The position numbers were made by a program, and so were the translations under genes. Shown piece by piece: positions 9,072 through 15,345 of a stretch of 15,360 nt of DNA. The notes under the pieces were generated by a model. It did not search any database. It was not told where the DNA came from and was given only the letters and a program-made list of their open reading frames with translations. Source of the DNA: Mobilitalea sp. (GTDB taxonomy: Bacteria; Bacillota_A; Clostridia; Lachnospirales; Lachnospiraceae); assembly GCA_029974875.1 (NCBI GenBank), contig JARKQP010000803.1, forward strand, positions 1 to 15,360, read 5' to 3'. The stretch's first letter is position 1, and each line of letters begins with the position of its first letter.

Positions 9072-9089
9072 AAAACTGGAGGATAGATT

Positions 9090-11534
9090 ATGGAAACAAA
9101 ACTCTGGTACCGGCAGCCTGCGAAGGGCTTTACGGAAAGCCTGCCAGTGGGAAATGGGAATCTGGGTGCCATGGTTTACGGCGGTTATGCAGAAGAAAAG
9201 ATTTCTTTAAATAGTGATACCCTATGGTCTGGATATCCCCGGAAAGACCGGAATGTGGTTCATGTTCCTGAAGAGCTCCTGAATCATGTAAGGGAACTTA
9301 TCTTTCAGGGAGAATACCATAAAGCGGAGAAGCTGATGGAAGAAAGGATGCTCGGAACCTGGAATGAATCCTATGTGTCCATGGGTACCTTGAAATTAAA
9401 ATACTTAGACCCCTCTCCCCCGGTCAGTTACCGTAGGGAGCTTGATTTAGCCACGGCAATTGCAGGGACAAATATAGAAACCAGGGAGGGGAAGATAAAC
9501 AGGGAGGTCTTTATTTCAGCAAAGGCCCAGGCCCTCATTATTAATATTACCGGTGAAGGAAAGCCCATATCCCTGGAGGTAACCTTGGAGAGCAGCCTTA
9601 GGTTTGAGCTTTCCCAGGGGGAAACAGGAGCTTTATTACTGCAGGGAACTGCCCCAAGCCATGTGGAACCAAATTATATACCGTCTGGCCATCCGGTTAT
9701 CTATGATGAAAAAAACAGGGGTATCCGCTTTTGTATACAGGCAGATGTAAGCGAAACCGATGGAAGAATTATCAGGAGCCAGGAGGCAGTCACAATATTG
9801 GAAGCGACCCGGGTAACACTGGTTGTAACTGTGGAGAATGGCTTCCGTGGTTATAATAAAGCCTTGGAGACCTCCTATGAGGTTTTGGAATATAACTGCA
9901 ATAAGCGGTATCAATTGCTGAAAAATACATTATACCAGCAACTTAGGGAAGACCAGATAGAAGAACACGATCGCTTATTTGGAAGAGTAAGGTTTGATTT
10001 GTTTGAAGAGGGAATATCTGATGAGCAGCCCGTAGGTGGGATGTCTTTAGATGAACTTCCTGTAGACGAACGACTGGAGCGGATAAAACAGGGAAAGGAA
10101 GATAAGGGTCTTATTGAGCTATTATTTCAATATGGAAGATACCTTCTCATATGCTCCTCCAGGGATAACGAAGGACTGACCCAGCCCCCTAATTTACAGG
10201 GAATCTGGTGCGAGGATGTCCGTTCCGTCTGGAGCAGCAACTGGACCACCAATATTAATCTGGAAATGAATTACTGGCTGTCCGGTGTCTGCAACTTAAG
10301 TGAATGTGATCTTCCGCTGGTGCGGATGCTGGAGGAGCTAAAGGAAGCGGGAGAGGCTACAGCCAGGGAAAGTCTTCACTGCAGTGGCTTTGCGGTAAAC
10401 CATAATGTGGATTTATGGAGGCAGACGGCCCAGGTAGGAGGGGAAGTCAAATATGCTTTCTGGCCTATGGCAGGAGTATGGCTATGCTCCCATCTGTATC
10501 AGCATTACTTATTTACGGGAGACCTTAAGTTCTTAAAGGAAAAGGCATTGCCGGTCATGAAGGCCTCGGCTTATTTCTGCCTGGACTGGCTGAAGGAGGG
10601 AAAGGACGGGCTGCTCCATACCTGCCCTTCCACCTCACCGGAAAATACATTTTACGATAAGGATGGGAGGGAATGCAGCGTAAGCTATTCCTCCGCCATG
10701 GATATTGCCCTGATCCGGGAATTGTTCCATAACCTGACAGAGGTGCTGGATATCCTGGATGTGGAAGCTGCTTTGGCAAAGCAGTTAAGGGCTGCCCTTG
10801 ATAAACTGCCGGGATATAAAATTGGTGTGCATGGACAGCTGCAGGAATGGATTGAGGATTTTGAGGAATGCGACAGCGGACACAGGCATTTTGCCCATTT
10901 AGTGGGATTCCATCCCTTTAACCAGATCAATCAAAAGGATACCCCGGAGCTGGTTGCCGCAGTTGAAAAGACCATCGGGAGAAGAATTAAGAACCGGAAG
11001 ATCCATATAGGCTGGAACTGTGCCTGGCTGGTTAATTTTTATGCCAGGCTGGGATATGGGAATAAGGCCGAACATTGCCTGAAGCAGCTGTTAAGCTACT
11101 CCGTATATAATAACCTGTTTGATTTACACCCGCCTCTCGGGGAAAATGAAGGGGAAAGAGAGATTTTCCAGATCGACGGAAATTTTGGTGCTACAGCAGG
11201 CATAGCGGAAATGCTGCTGCAAAGCCACCTTGGTACAATTTCCTTGCTTCCTGCCCTGCCTTCAAGCTGGGGAAAGGGCAGGATCACCGGACTGCGGGCA
11301 AGGGGCGGAGCGGAAGTGGATCTGGAATGGGAAGAAGGAAAGCTTTCCAAGGCAGTAATTAAACCGATGGCAGATCAGGAGATCCGTCTGGAGTATGATA
11401 CAGCTTTTGCTGTTTTCAGGAATGATATTCCCGTAGAATGTTCTTATATAAAAGAAGGCAGCAGGCAAATAACAAAATTTAATGGTACCGGGAGGGATAG
11501 CTTCACAGTCAGGCCTAAGACGATGCCGAAATGA
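9090..11534 (+). CDS. GH95 alpha-L-fucosidase (or alpha-L-galactosidase)
   Basis: An 814-residue inverting exo-glycosidase of family GH95. The opening (LWYRQPAKGFTESLPVGNGNLGAMVYGG) is diagnostic and shows no signal peptide, so the enzyme is intracellular. Order: N-terminal beta-sandwich (to about 270), linker, (alpha/alpha)6 barrel (about 335-710) and a C-terminal beta domain. Candidate catalytic residues, matched by motif and spacing to Bifidobacterium AfcA (N421, N423, E566, D766), are N388 and N390 in TNINLEMNYW, E518 in TSPEN and D696 in QIDGNFG. All are present. Known GH95 members remove alpha-1,2-linked L-fucose from galactose, and some prefer L-galactose; the choice cannot be made from sequence. 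Acting before the GH42 enzyme it would uncap Fuc-alpha-1,2-Gal termini. The ribosome-binding site GGAGG is at 9078-9082. It is the last large gene of the series. Confidence 0.93.
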   Translation: METKLWYRQPAKGFTESLPVGNGNLGAMVYGGYAEEKISLNSDTLWSGYPRKDRNVVHVPEELLNHVRELIFQGEYHKAEKLMEERMLGTWNESYVSMGTLKLKYLDPSPPVSYRRELDLATAIAGTNIETREGKINREVFISAKAQALIINITGEGKPISLEVTLESSLRFELSQGETGALLLQGTAPSHVEPNYIPSGHPVIYDEKNRGIRFCIQADVSETDGRIIRSQEAVTILEATRVTLVVTVENGFRGYNKALETSYEVLEYNCNKRYQLLKNTLYQQLREDQIEEHDRLFGRVRFDLFEEGISDEQPVGGMSLDELPVDERLERIKQGKEDKGLIELLFQYGRYLLICSSRDNEGLTQPPNLQGIWCEDVRSVWSSNWTTNINLEMNYWLSGVCNLSECDLPLVRMLEELKEAGEATARESLHCSGFAVNHNVDLWRQTAQVGGEVKYAFWPMAGVWLCSHLYQHYLFTGDLKFLKEKALPVMKASAYFCLDWLKEGKDGLLHTCPSTSPENTFYDKDGRECSVSYSSAMDIALIRELFHNLTEVLDILDVEAALAKQLRAALDKLPGYKIGVHGQLQEWIEDFEECDSGHRHFAHLVGFHPFNQINQKDTPELVAAVEKTIGRRIKNRKIHIGWNCAWLVNFYARLGYGNKAEHCLKQLLSYSVYNNLFDLHPPLGENEGEREIFQIDGNFGATAGIAEMLLQSHLGTISLLPALPSSWGKGRITGLRARGGAEVDLEWEEGKLSKAVIKPMADQEIRLEYDTAFAVFRNDIPVECSYIKEGSRQITKFNGTGRDSFTVRPKTMPK

Positions 11535-11560
11535 TGAAGGATTAAATGAAGGAGTATTAA

Positions 11561-11617
11561 ATGAAGAAGTACCGAAGACACTTTTATGTATTGGTGGGTA
11601 AACGTTGTAAGTCCTAA
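11561..11617 (+). CDS. Candidate 18-residue basic peptide after the GH95 gene
   Basis: An 18-codon ORF starts at ATG 11561 with AAGGAG at 11549-11554, a 6-nt spacing ideal for initiation, and ends at TAA 11615-11617. The product begins MKKYRRHF and is strongly basic. It follows two even shorter ATG...TAA units (ATGAAGGATTAA at 11534-11545 and ATGAAGGAGTATTAA at 11546-11560), so the three starts look like a small tandem duplication. No homology is recognised, and it may be untranslated 3' sequence with a fortuitous ribosome-binding site. Confidence 0.22.
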   Translation: MKKYRRHFYVLVGKRCKS

Positions 11618-11632
11618 GGGTTGAATTAATCC

Positions 11633-11672
11633 GGCCGTTTGTCTTGATGAAATAATAGAAAGACAAACGGCC
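11633..11672 (+). terminator. 13-bp perfect inverted repeat, probable end of the hydrolase operon
   Basis: GGCCGTTTGTCTT (11633-11645) pairs perfectly with AAGACAAACGGCC (11660-11672) across a 14-nt loop. It lies about 100 bp after the GH95 stop and just before the xylB promoter, the expected place for an operon terminator. The following ATTCTCTA is only half T, so either the terminator is weak or this is a processing or protein-binding site. Confidence 0.5.
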
Positions 11673-11680
11673 ATTCTCTA

Positions 11681-11709
11681 TTGACAGATAAGGATCTTGT
11701 TGATATAGT
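11681..11709 (+). promoter_or_regulatory. Promoter of xylB (near-consensus sigma-A)
   Basis: TTGACA (11681-11686), a 17-bp spacer, then TATAGT (11704-11709) preceded by TGA at 11701-11703, an extended -10. This is a perfect -35 and a 5/6 -10 at optimal spacing. Transcription would start near 11716, giving a leader of about 170 nt before xylB. It makes xylB a transcription unit separate from the hydrolase operon. Confidence 0.8.
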
Positions 11710-11716
11710 AGAATTA

Positions 11717-11734
11717 TATAGTTTACTCACTATA
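11717..11734. promoter_or_regulatory. Inverted repeat at the xylB transcription start (possible operator)
   Basis: TATAGT (11717-11722) and ACTATA (11729-11734) form a perfect 6-bp dyad with a 6-bp centre, located right at the inferred transcription start, where a repressor would block initiation. The left half repeats the -10 hexamer TATAGT. The arms are short and AT-rich, so chance is possible. Confidence 0.3.
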
Positions 11735-11834
11735 CGAAATGAGCACTAATTCTAATGTAAAATAATTTATAAGCTAAAAGCATGTGAAAAATTCCTTTTG
11801 TAATACGGAAGGGAAAAGATTTTTTTTACAAAAC

Positions 11835-11878
11835 TTGAAAGGAGAACAAATCCTCCTTTCTCAAAATTGAAAGGAGAA
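11835..11878 (+). promoter_or_regulatory. Two-state Shine-Dalgarno switch in the xylB leader
   Basis: The 12-nt sequence TTGAAAGGAGAA occurs twice, at 11835-11846 and 11867-11878. Between them lies CTCCTTTC (11853-11860), the exact complement of GAAAGGAG in both copies. The middle segment can therefore pair either with the upstream copy (11837-11844, 8-nt loop) or with the downstream one (11869-11876, 8-nt loop). The second copy is the only good ribosome-binding site for the xylB ATG at 11888 (11-nt spacing). Pairing with the first leaves it free; pairing with the second hides it. The upstream copy has no start codon at usable distance, so it looks like an anti-antisequestrator rather than a real initiation site. 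Confidence 0.5.
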
Positions 11879-11887
11879 TTAGGAAAT

Positions 11888-13357
11888 ATGCTTTACATAG
11901 GTGTTGATTTAGGAACTTCCTCCATAAAGCTCTTATTAATGGATGAGGAAGGTGATATCAAGAATATCGTGACAAGGGAATATCCCCTGTATTATCCAAA
12001 GCCAGGCTGGTCTGAGCAGAATCCGGAGGATTGGTATACGGCATTAGTTGATGGTATAAAGGAGCTGACAAGGGACTGTGATAAATCACAGATTGACGGC
12101 ATCAGCTTTAGCGGACAGATGCATGGTATGGTAATTCTGGATGAGAATGATAAGGTGATCCGTCCCGCCATTCTTTGGAATGACGGACGTACCCAGGCAG
12201 AATGCGATTATTTGAACCATGAGATAGGCAGGGAGAAGATCTCCAGCTATACCGCAAATATGGCACTGACCGGATTTACGGCACCAAAGCTTCTGTGGGT
12301 CAGAAAGCATGAGCCGGAGAACTTTGCCAGAATCAAAAAGGTGATGCTGCCAAAGGATTACGTGGCCTATAAATTATCCGGAGTACACTGTACGGATGTC
12401 TCGGATGCTTCCGGTATGCTGTTACTTGATGTTAAGAATAAATGCTGGTCAAAGGAAATGCTTGAGATCTGCGGCCTTAAGGAAGAGCAGATGGCTAAAA
12501 TCCATGAGTCCTATCAGGTTGTGGGCAACATGACGGAGGCAGCAGCAAAGGAGCTTGGCCTGTCCACGGATATCAAGGTAATTGCCGGAGGCGGTGACCA
12601 GGCGGTTGCAGCGGTCGGAACAGGAACCGTTGGTGAGGGCAAATGTAACGTGTCCCTTGGTACCTCCGGTGTCGTATTCATTTCCGCAAAGGAATTTGCA
12701 GTGGATGAAAATAATGCGCTCCATGCATTTGCACATGCGGACGGAAGATATCATTTCATGGGAGTAATGCTTTCCGCCGCAGCTTCGAATAAATGGTGGA
12801 TGGATGACATCCTTGGGACCAAGGAATATGGAAAGGAGCAAAAGGACATCAAGGAGCTTGGTAAGAACCAGGTATTCTTCCTGCCCTACCTGATGGGTGA
12901 GAGAACGCCCCATAACAATCCCAATGCCAGGGGAACCTTCATCGGCATGACAATGGATACCACCCGTGCGGACATGACCCAGGCGGTATTAGAGGGTGTT
13001 GCCTTCGCGCTCCGGGATTCCTTTGAGATCACAAAATCCTTGGGAGTAAAGGTAGAACGCATCCGGATTAACGGCGGCGGCTCCAAAAGCCCATTATGGT
13101 GCAGGATTATCGCAGATGTGCTGGATGTTAAGGTGGATAAGATCAATACGGAGGAAGGACCTGCATTCGGTGCCGCAATATTGGCAGCCGTTGGCTGCGG
13201 CCGGTATGACACGGTTGCGGAAGCAACAGATAGGCTGATTAAGGTAATAGAGACGACGGATCAGGATGAGGCTACGGTAGAGCATTATAATAAGAAATAT
13301 GAGATATTTAAGCAGTTATATCCTACATTAAAAGAAACGTATGACAAATTGGTATAG
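11888..13357 (+). CDS. xylB: Xylulokinase
   Basis: A 489-residue cytoplasmic FGGY-family kinase that phosphorylates D-xylulose to xylulose 5-phosphate with ATP, feeding the pentose phosphate pathway. Seen: the N-terminal ATPase motif GVDLGTSSIK (residues 5-14), the xylulokinase signature SGQMHGMV (S75-V82) followed by RPAILWNDGRT, the catalytic base D237 in GGGDQAVAAVG, and the C-terminal INGGGSKSPLW nucleotide-binding loop. Length agrees with E. coli XylB (484). I chose the ATG at 11888, which gives the conserved N-terminus. The in-frame TTG at 11867 sits within the ribosome-binding repeat and is rejected. No xylose isomerase is adjacent. Transcription comes from its own promoter with a structured leader and ends at the perfect hairpin near 13475. 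Confidence 0.94.
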   Translation: MLYIGVDLGTSSIKLLLMDEEGDIKNIVTREYPLYYPKPGWSEQNPEDWYTALVDGIKELTRDCDKSQIDGISFSGQMHGMVILDENDKVIRPAILWNDGRTQAECDYLNHEIGREKISSYTANMALTGFTAPKLLWVRKHEPENFARIKKVMLPKDYVAYKLSGVHCTDVSDASGMLLLDVKNKCWSKEMLEICGLKEEQMAKIHESYQVVGNMTEAAAKELGLSTDIKVIAGGGDQAVAAVGTGTVGEGKCNVSLGTSGVVFISAKEFAVDENNALHAFAHADGRYHFMGVMLSAAASNKWWMDDILGTKEYGKEQKDIKELGKNQVFFLPYLMGERTPHNNPNARGTFIGMTMDTTRADMTQAVLEGVAFALRDSFEITKSLGVKVERIRINGGGSKSPLWCRIIADVLDVKVDKINTEEGPAFGAAILAAVGCGRYDTVAEATDRLIKVIETTDQDEATVEHYNKKYEIFKQLYPTLKETYDKLV

Positions 13358-13417
13358 GTGATCAGAAGCTATTTTTACTTCTGGATAAAAAGTGCCGTTT
13401 TTGTGGCGTACATCGTG

Positions 13418-13448
13418 ATGATAGGACGCATTATTTGCTTCCTATCAT
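13418..13448. other. Inverted repeat downstream of xylB
   Basis: ATGATAGGA (13418-13426) and TCCTATCAT (13440-13448) pair perfectly over 9 bp with a short interior GC/GC extension. No T run follows on either strand, so it is not a good intrinsic terminator. It may protect the 3' end of the xylB transcript. Confidence 0.4.
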
Positions 13449-13474
13449 GAATATGGATAATAAATTGAAATAAA

Positions 13475-13513
13475 TAAAACATGGCTGTGTGATTGTCACA
13501 CAGCCATGTTTTA
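13475..13513. terminator. Bidirectional intrinsic terminator between xylB and the small minus-strand gene
   Basis: AAAACATGGCTGTGTGA (13476-13492), loop TTG, then its exact complement to 13512; a flanking T-A pair makes 18 bp. The A-rich left flank and T-containing right arm give U-rich ends on both strands, with a longer tail on the minus strand (TTTTATTTATTTC). It sits between two convergent genes and would stop both transcripts. Confidence 0.9.
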
Positions 13514-13581
13514 AATACTCATTAAATAAAGTCTGTAAGCGAATGTTAATTAATAAAATTATCTTCGATCTATTGTCGTAA

Positions 13582-13755
13582 TTAATGCTTTTTAAAAATG
13601 TTCTGCATTATATGCTTTCTCTTCTTTCCCCTTGAATTCATCAAGCTGTAGAAGGATTCACAATAAGCATACCTTTCGGAGTTAATCCAGTTAGGCGATA
13701 CATTCGTATAATATTCCGGGCTGAAAATAGATGAATTTGTGCTGTTGATATACAT
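13582..13755 (-). CDS. Unknown 57-residue small protein
   Basis: A small minus-strand gene starting at the ATG complementary to 13753-13755, preceded by a consensus ribosome-binding site (AAGGAGGG on the minus strand, complement of 13762-13769) with 6-nt spacing. I do not recognise the protein. It has no hydrophobic membrane segment. The N-terminal half is rich in Asn, Ser and Tyr, with one Cys near residue 32, and the C-terminus is strongly basic (SRGKKRKH and IFKKH). Convergent terminators and a divergent regulator bracket it as its own transcription unit. The nearby PucR-type gene shares the promoter region and may control it. The ribosome-binding site and complete unit favour a real gene, but no homology supports this. 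Confidence 0.55.
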   Translation of the reverse strand: MYINSTNSSIFSPEYYTNVSPNWINSERYAYCESFYSLMNSRGKKRKHIMQNIFKKH

Positions 13756-13815
13756 ATGATTCCCTCCTTCATCATAGTACATAAGCAATTGGTTCCAAAA
13801 TAATCCTTGCTGTAA

Positions 13816-13845
13816 CTACATCATCATGAACAAGGACATGCTCAT
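13816..13845 (-). CDS. Candidate Met-rich 9-codon leader peptide
   Basis: On the minus strand GGAGG (complement of 13852-13856) is followed after 6 nt by ATG and nine codons, MSMSLFMMM, then TAG (complement of 13816-13818). Five of nine residues are Met, three of them consecutive before the stop. It lies 60 bp upstream of the 57-residue gene, in its presumed leader. It could be a regulatory leader peptide where ribosome stalling affects the downstream gene, or a chance ORF; the well-placed ribosome-binding site is the main support. Confidence 0.3.
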   Translation of the reverse strand: MSMSLFMMM

Positions 13846-13860
13846 GATCTGCCTCCAATC

Positions 13861-13887
13861 GGAATTTACAAGCGAGCTTGCAATTCC
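13861..13887. other. Inverted repeat in the small-gene leader
   Basis: GGAATT (13861-13866) pairs with AATTCC (13882-13887), enclosing CAAG/CTTG (13869-13872 and 13877-13880) with small bulges between. On the minus strand this hairpin lies near the 5' end of the inferred transcript, just ahead of the Met-rich micro-ORF. No T run follows, so it is not a terminator. Confidence 0.35.
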
Positions 13888-13900
13888 TCACTACGCTTTT

Positions 13901-13929
13901 AGTATATTCTTAATTTGACTTTCTGTATA
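13901..13929 (-). promoter_or_regulatory. Possible promoter of the small minus-strand gene
   Basis: Read on the minus strand: TATACA (-35, 4/6 match, complement of 13924-13929), 17-bp spacer, TATACT (-10, 5/6 match, complement of 13901-13906). It would give a leader of about 140 nt. It overlaps the divergent promoter of the PucR-type gene, so one bound regulator could act on both. Confidence 0.4.
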
Positions 13930-13943
13930 TAATCTGATAATCT
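13915..13943 (+). promoter_or_regulatory. Promoter of the PucR-family gene
   Basis: TTGACT (13915-13920), 17-bp spacer, TAATCT (13938-13943) preceded by TGA at 13935-13937 (extended -10). The predicted start near 13950 leaves about 75 nt of leader. A TATAAT at 13928-13933 also exists but has no -35 at correct distance. Confidence 0.55.
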
Positions 13944-14024
13944 AAAAATAAATAGAATTATTGTACTGTAAATACGAAACATATGTTTTGATTGGTTGCA
14001 GGACGTTACTGGAAAGGTGATACT

Positions 14025-15251
14025 ATGGCGATTCGGTTTTGGGAAATTTATGAGGAAACAAAGGATACCTTCCATCTGCGGATTATAGCAGGAAAGGCAG
14101 GAATGGATACGGTTGTCAGCTGGGTTCATATGCTGGAGGATGAAACGATTGTGTCCCGGTTCCACGGGGAAGAGCTGGCTATTACAACCGGTATGAAGGC
14201 AGAACATCCTGACTGGCTTTTGGAGCTTGTAAAGGAGATGGATAAGGAGGAATGTGCAGGAATTATAATCAACACCGGAATGTACCTGAATGAGATCCCA
14301 CGGGCGGTAATTGATTGGTGCGAGGAGCATAAATTTCCCCTGCTTGTGATGCCCTGGGAGATGTCCATTACAAGCCTGATCCAGGATTACTGCATGAGGA
14401 TCATTGACCAGACGCAGTCGGAAAAGAAGGTCAGTAATGCCTTCCGGGAGGTGTTCCAGGGACGTGGAAATACAACGGAAGTAAGGCAGATCCTGGAGCA
14501 GAGGTTTGATATGGAAGGGGATTTCCAGGTCTTCTGTATCCATGTAAAGAAATTTGCAGTAGAAGAGGTGAACTTTAACCATGCAGCCTTCAAGCTGGAA
14601 AATCTGTTCGGCCTTTGGCGGGGGACAATTACTTATGCAGGCAATAAGAAAATTAATATTTCCTATGGCTTAATCCGCATGGAGGATTCCCTGGTCCTGG
14701 TGCTTAACAACCTGCAGGACAGATATGATGAAGATTTACCGGAATTGATCCTGCAAAGCTTCGTTTATTTTAACGAAAAGCACCGGTTCTTCTTAGGGAT
14801 CGGACCAAGGATGTCAGGTGTGGACAGCCTGCCCATCTGCTACAAAAGAGCCCGGACGGCAATGAAGATGGCGATAGGGACGGGAAGGGAAGCAGTGAAT
14901 TTCAAGGAAATGGGCTTTTATCAGCTCCTATTTTCCATTGATGATACGGAAATACTGACTAATTATGCGGATGAAATTCTGGGCAAGCTGGAACGGTATG
15001 ATGAAGAGCGTAATTCAACCTATGTGGAAACCCTGAGAAGCTACATTAAGAATGACCGCAGTCTGATCCGGGTTGCAGAGGATACCTTTACCCACAGGAA
15101 TACGGTGAACTACCGCATCCAAAACATCAAAAAGATTCTCGGCTGTGAGTTAAGCGATTCTAATGAAATATTTCCTTACCAGGTTGCCTTTTATATCAGG
15201 GATATAGAGAAAAAGGTCCGGATTCAGGAGTATACCCCCGGAAAGTCCTGA
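14025..15251 (+). CDS. PucR-family transcriptional regulator
   Basis: A 408-residue cytoplasmic regulator. The ATG at 14025 has AAAGGTGA just upstream (14013-14020); the longer frame from 13992 has no ribosome-binding site. The N-terminal PucR ligand-sensing domain (about residues 8-125) includes WVHMLEDE, GEELAITTG and CAGIIINTG. The C-terminal PucR helix-turn-helix (about 335-400) includes V350-A351 and the HRNTVNYRIQNIKKILG recognition segment. A central GGDEF-like region, common in this family, may lie between about 165 and 300. PucR proteins in Bacillus govern purine catabolism, but many paralogues respond to other small molecules. Here the neighbours are xylB and a divergent 57-residue gene. 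Autoregulation and control of the divergent gene are reasonable inferences; its ligand is unknown. Confidence 0.9.
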   Translation: MAIRFWEIYEETKDTFHLRIIAGKAGMDTVVSWVHMLEDETIVSRFHGEELAITTGMKAEHPDWLLELVKEMDKEECAGIIINTGMYLNEIPRAVIDWCEEHKFPLLVMPWEMSITSLIQDYCMRIIDQTQSEKKVSNAFREVFQGRGNTTEVRQILEQRFDMEGDFQVFCIHVKKFAVEEVNFNHAAFKLENLFGLWRGTITYAGNKKINISYGLIRMEDSLVLVLNNLQDRYDEDLPELILQSFVYFNEKHRFFLGIGPRMSGVDSLPICYKRARTAMKMAIGTGREAVNFKEMGFYQLLFSIDDTEILTNYADEILGKLERYDEERNSTYVETLRSYIKNDRSLIRVAEDTFTHRNTVNYRIQNIKKILGCELSDSNEIFPYQVAFYIRDIEKKVRIQEYTPGKS

Positions 15252-15316
15252 TACGGTCTTTTTAGAGGATGGGGACTCCCAAAGACTAGAAGTAATATTG
15301 CTATTGCGATTTTGAA
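15252..15316. other. Gap after the PucR-family gene, no clear feature
   Basis: A weak bulged hairpin can be drawn (GTCTT and TGGG with CCCA and AAGAC, 15255-15286), but no T run follows, so I do not call a terminator. No ORF with a ribosome-binding site is seen. Confidence 0.4.
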
Positions 15317-15345
15317 TTGATTGCGGGAGTTGTGTGTGCTACAAT
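15317..15345 (+). promoter_or_regulatory. Promoter for a gene beyond the right edge
   Basis: TTGATT (15317-15322), 17-bp spacer, TACAAT (15340-15345) with a perfect TGC extended -10 at 15337-15339. It fits the sigma-A consensus well and points to the right, so a plus-strand transcript should start near 15352. Confidence 0.65.

Noticed and set aside
11262..11666. 134-codon minus-strand ORF over the GH95 3' end
   Set aside because: It overlaps conserved GH95 coding sequence and the 13-bp hairpin and has no family resemblance.
11760..11830. Intrinsic terminator/attenuator ending in the T8 run at 11820-11827
   Set aside because: Only a 4-bp TTCC/GGAA stem with an 11-nt loop can be drawn and it ends 8 nt before the T run; too weak to call.
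11867..11889. TTG start extending xylB by seven codons
   Set aside because: The TTG lies within the ribosome-binding repeat itself, and the added residues precede the conserved xylulokinase N-terminus.
13756..13906. Known riboswitch (SAM or T-box) upstream of the 57-residue gene, prompted by the Met-rich micro-ORF
   Set aside because: I could not find the conserved core or T-box sequence, and no terminator precedes the gene.
13899..14582. 227-codon minus-strand ORF across the start of the PucR-family gene
   Set aside because: It is antisense to a clear PucR-family protein for most of its length, lacks a convincing ribosome-binding site and matches no family.
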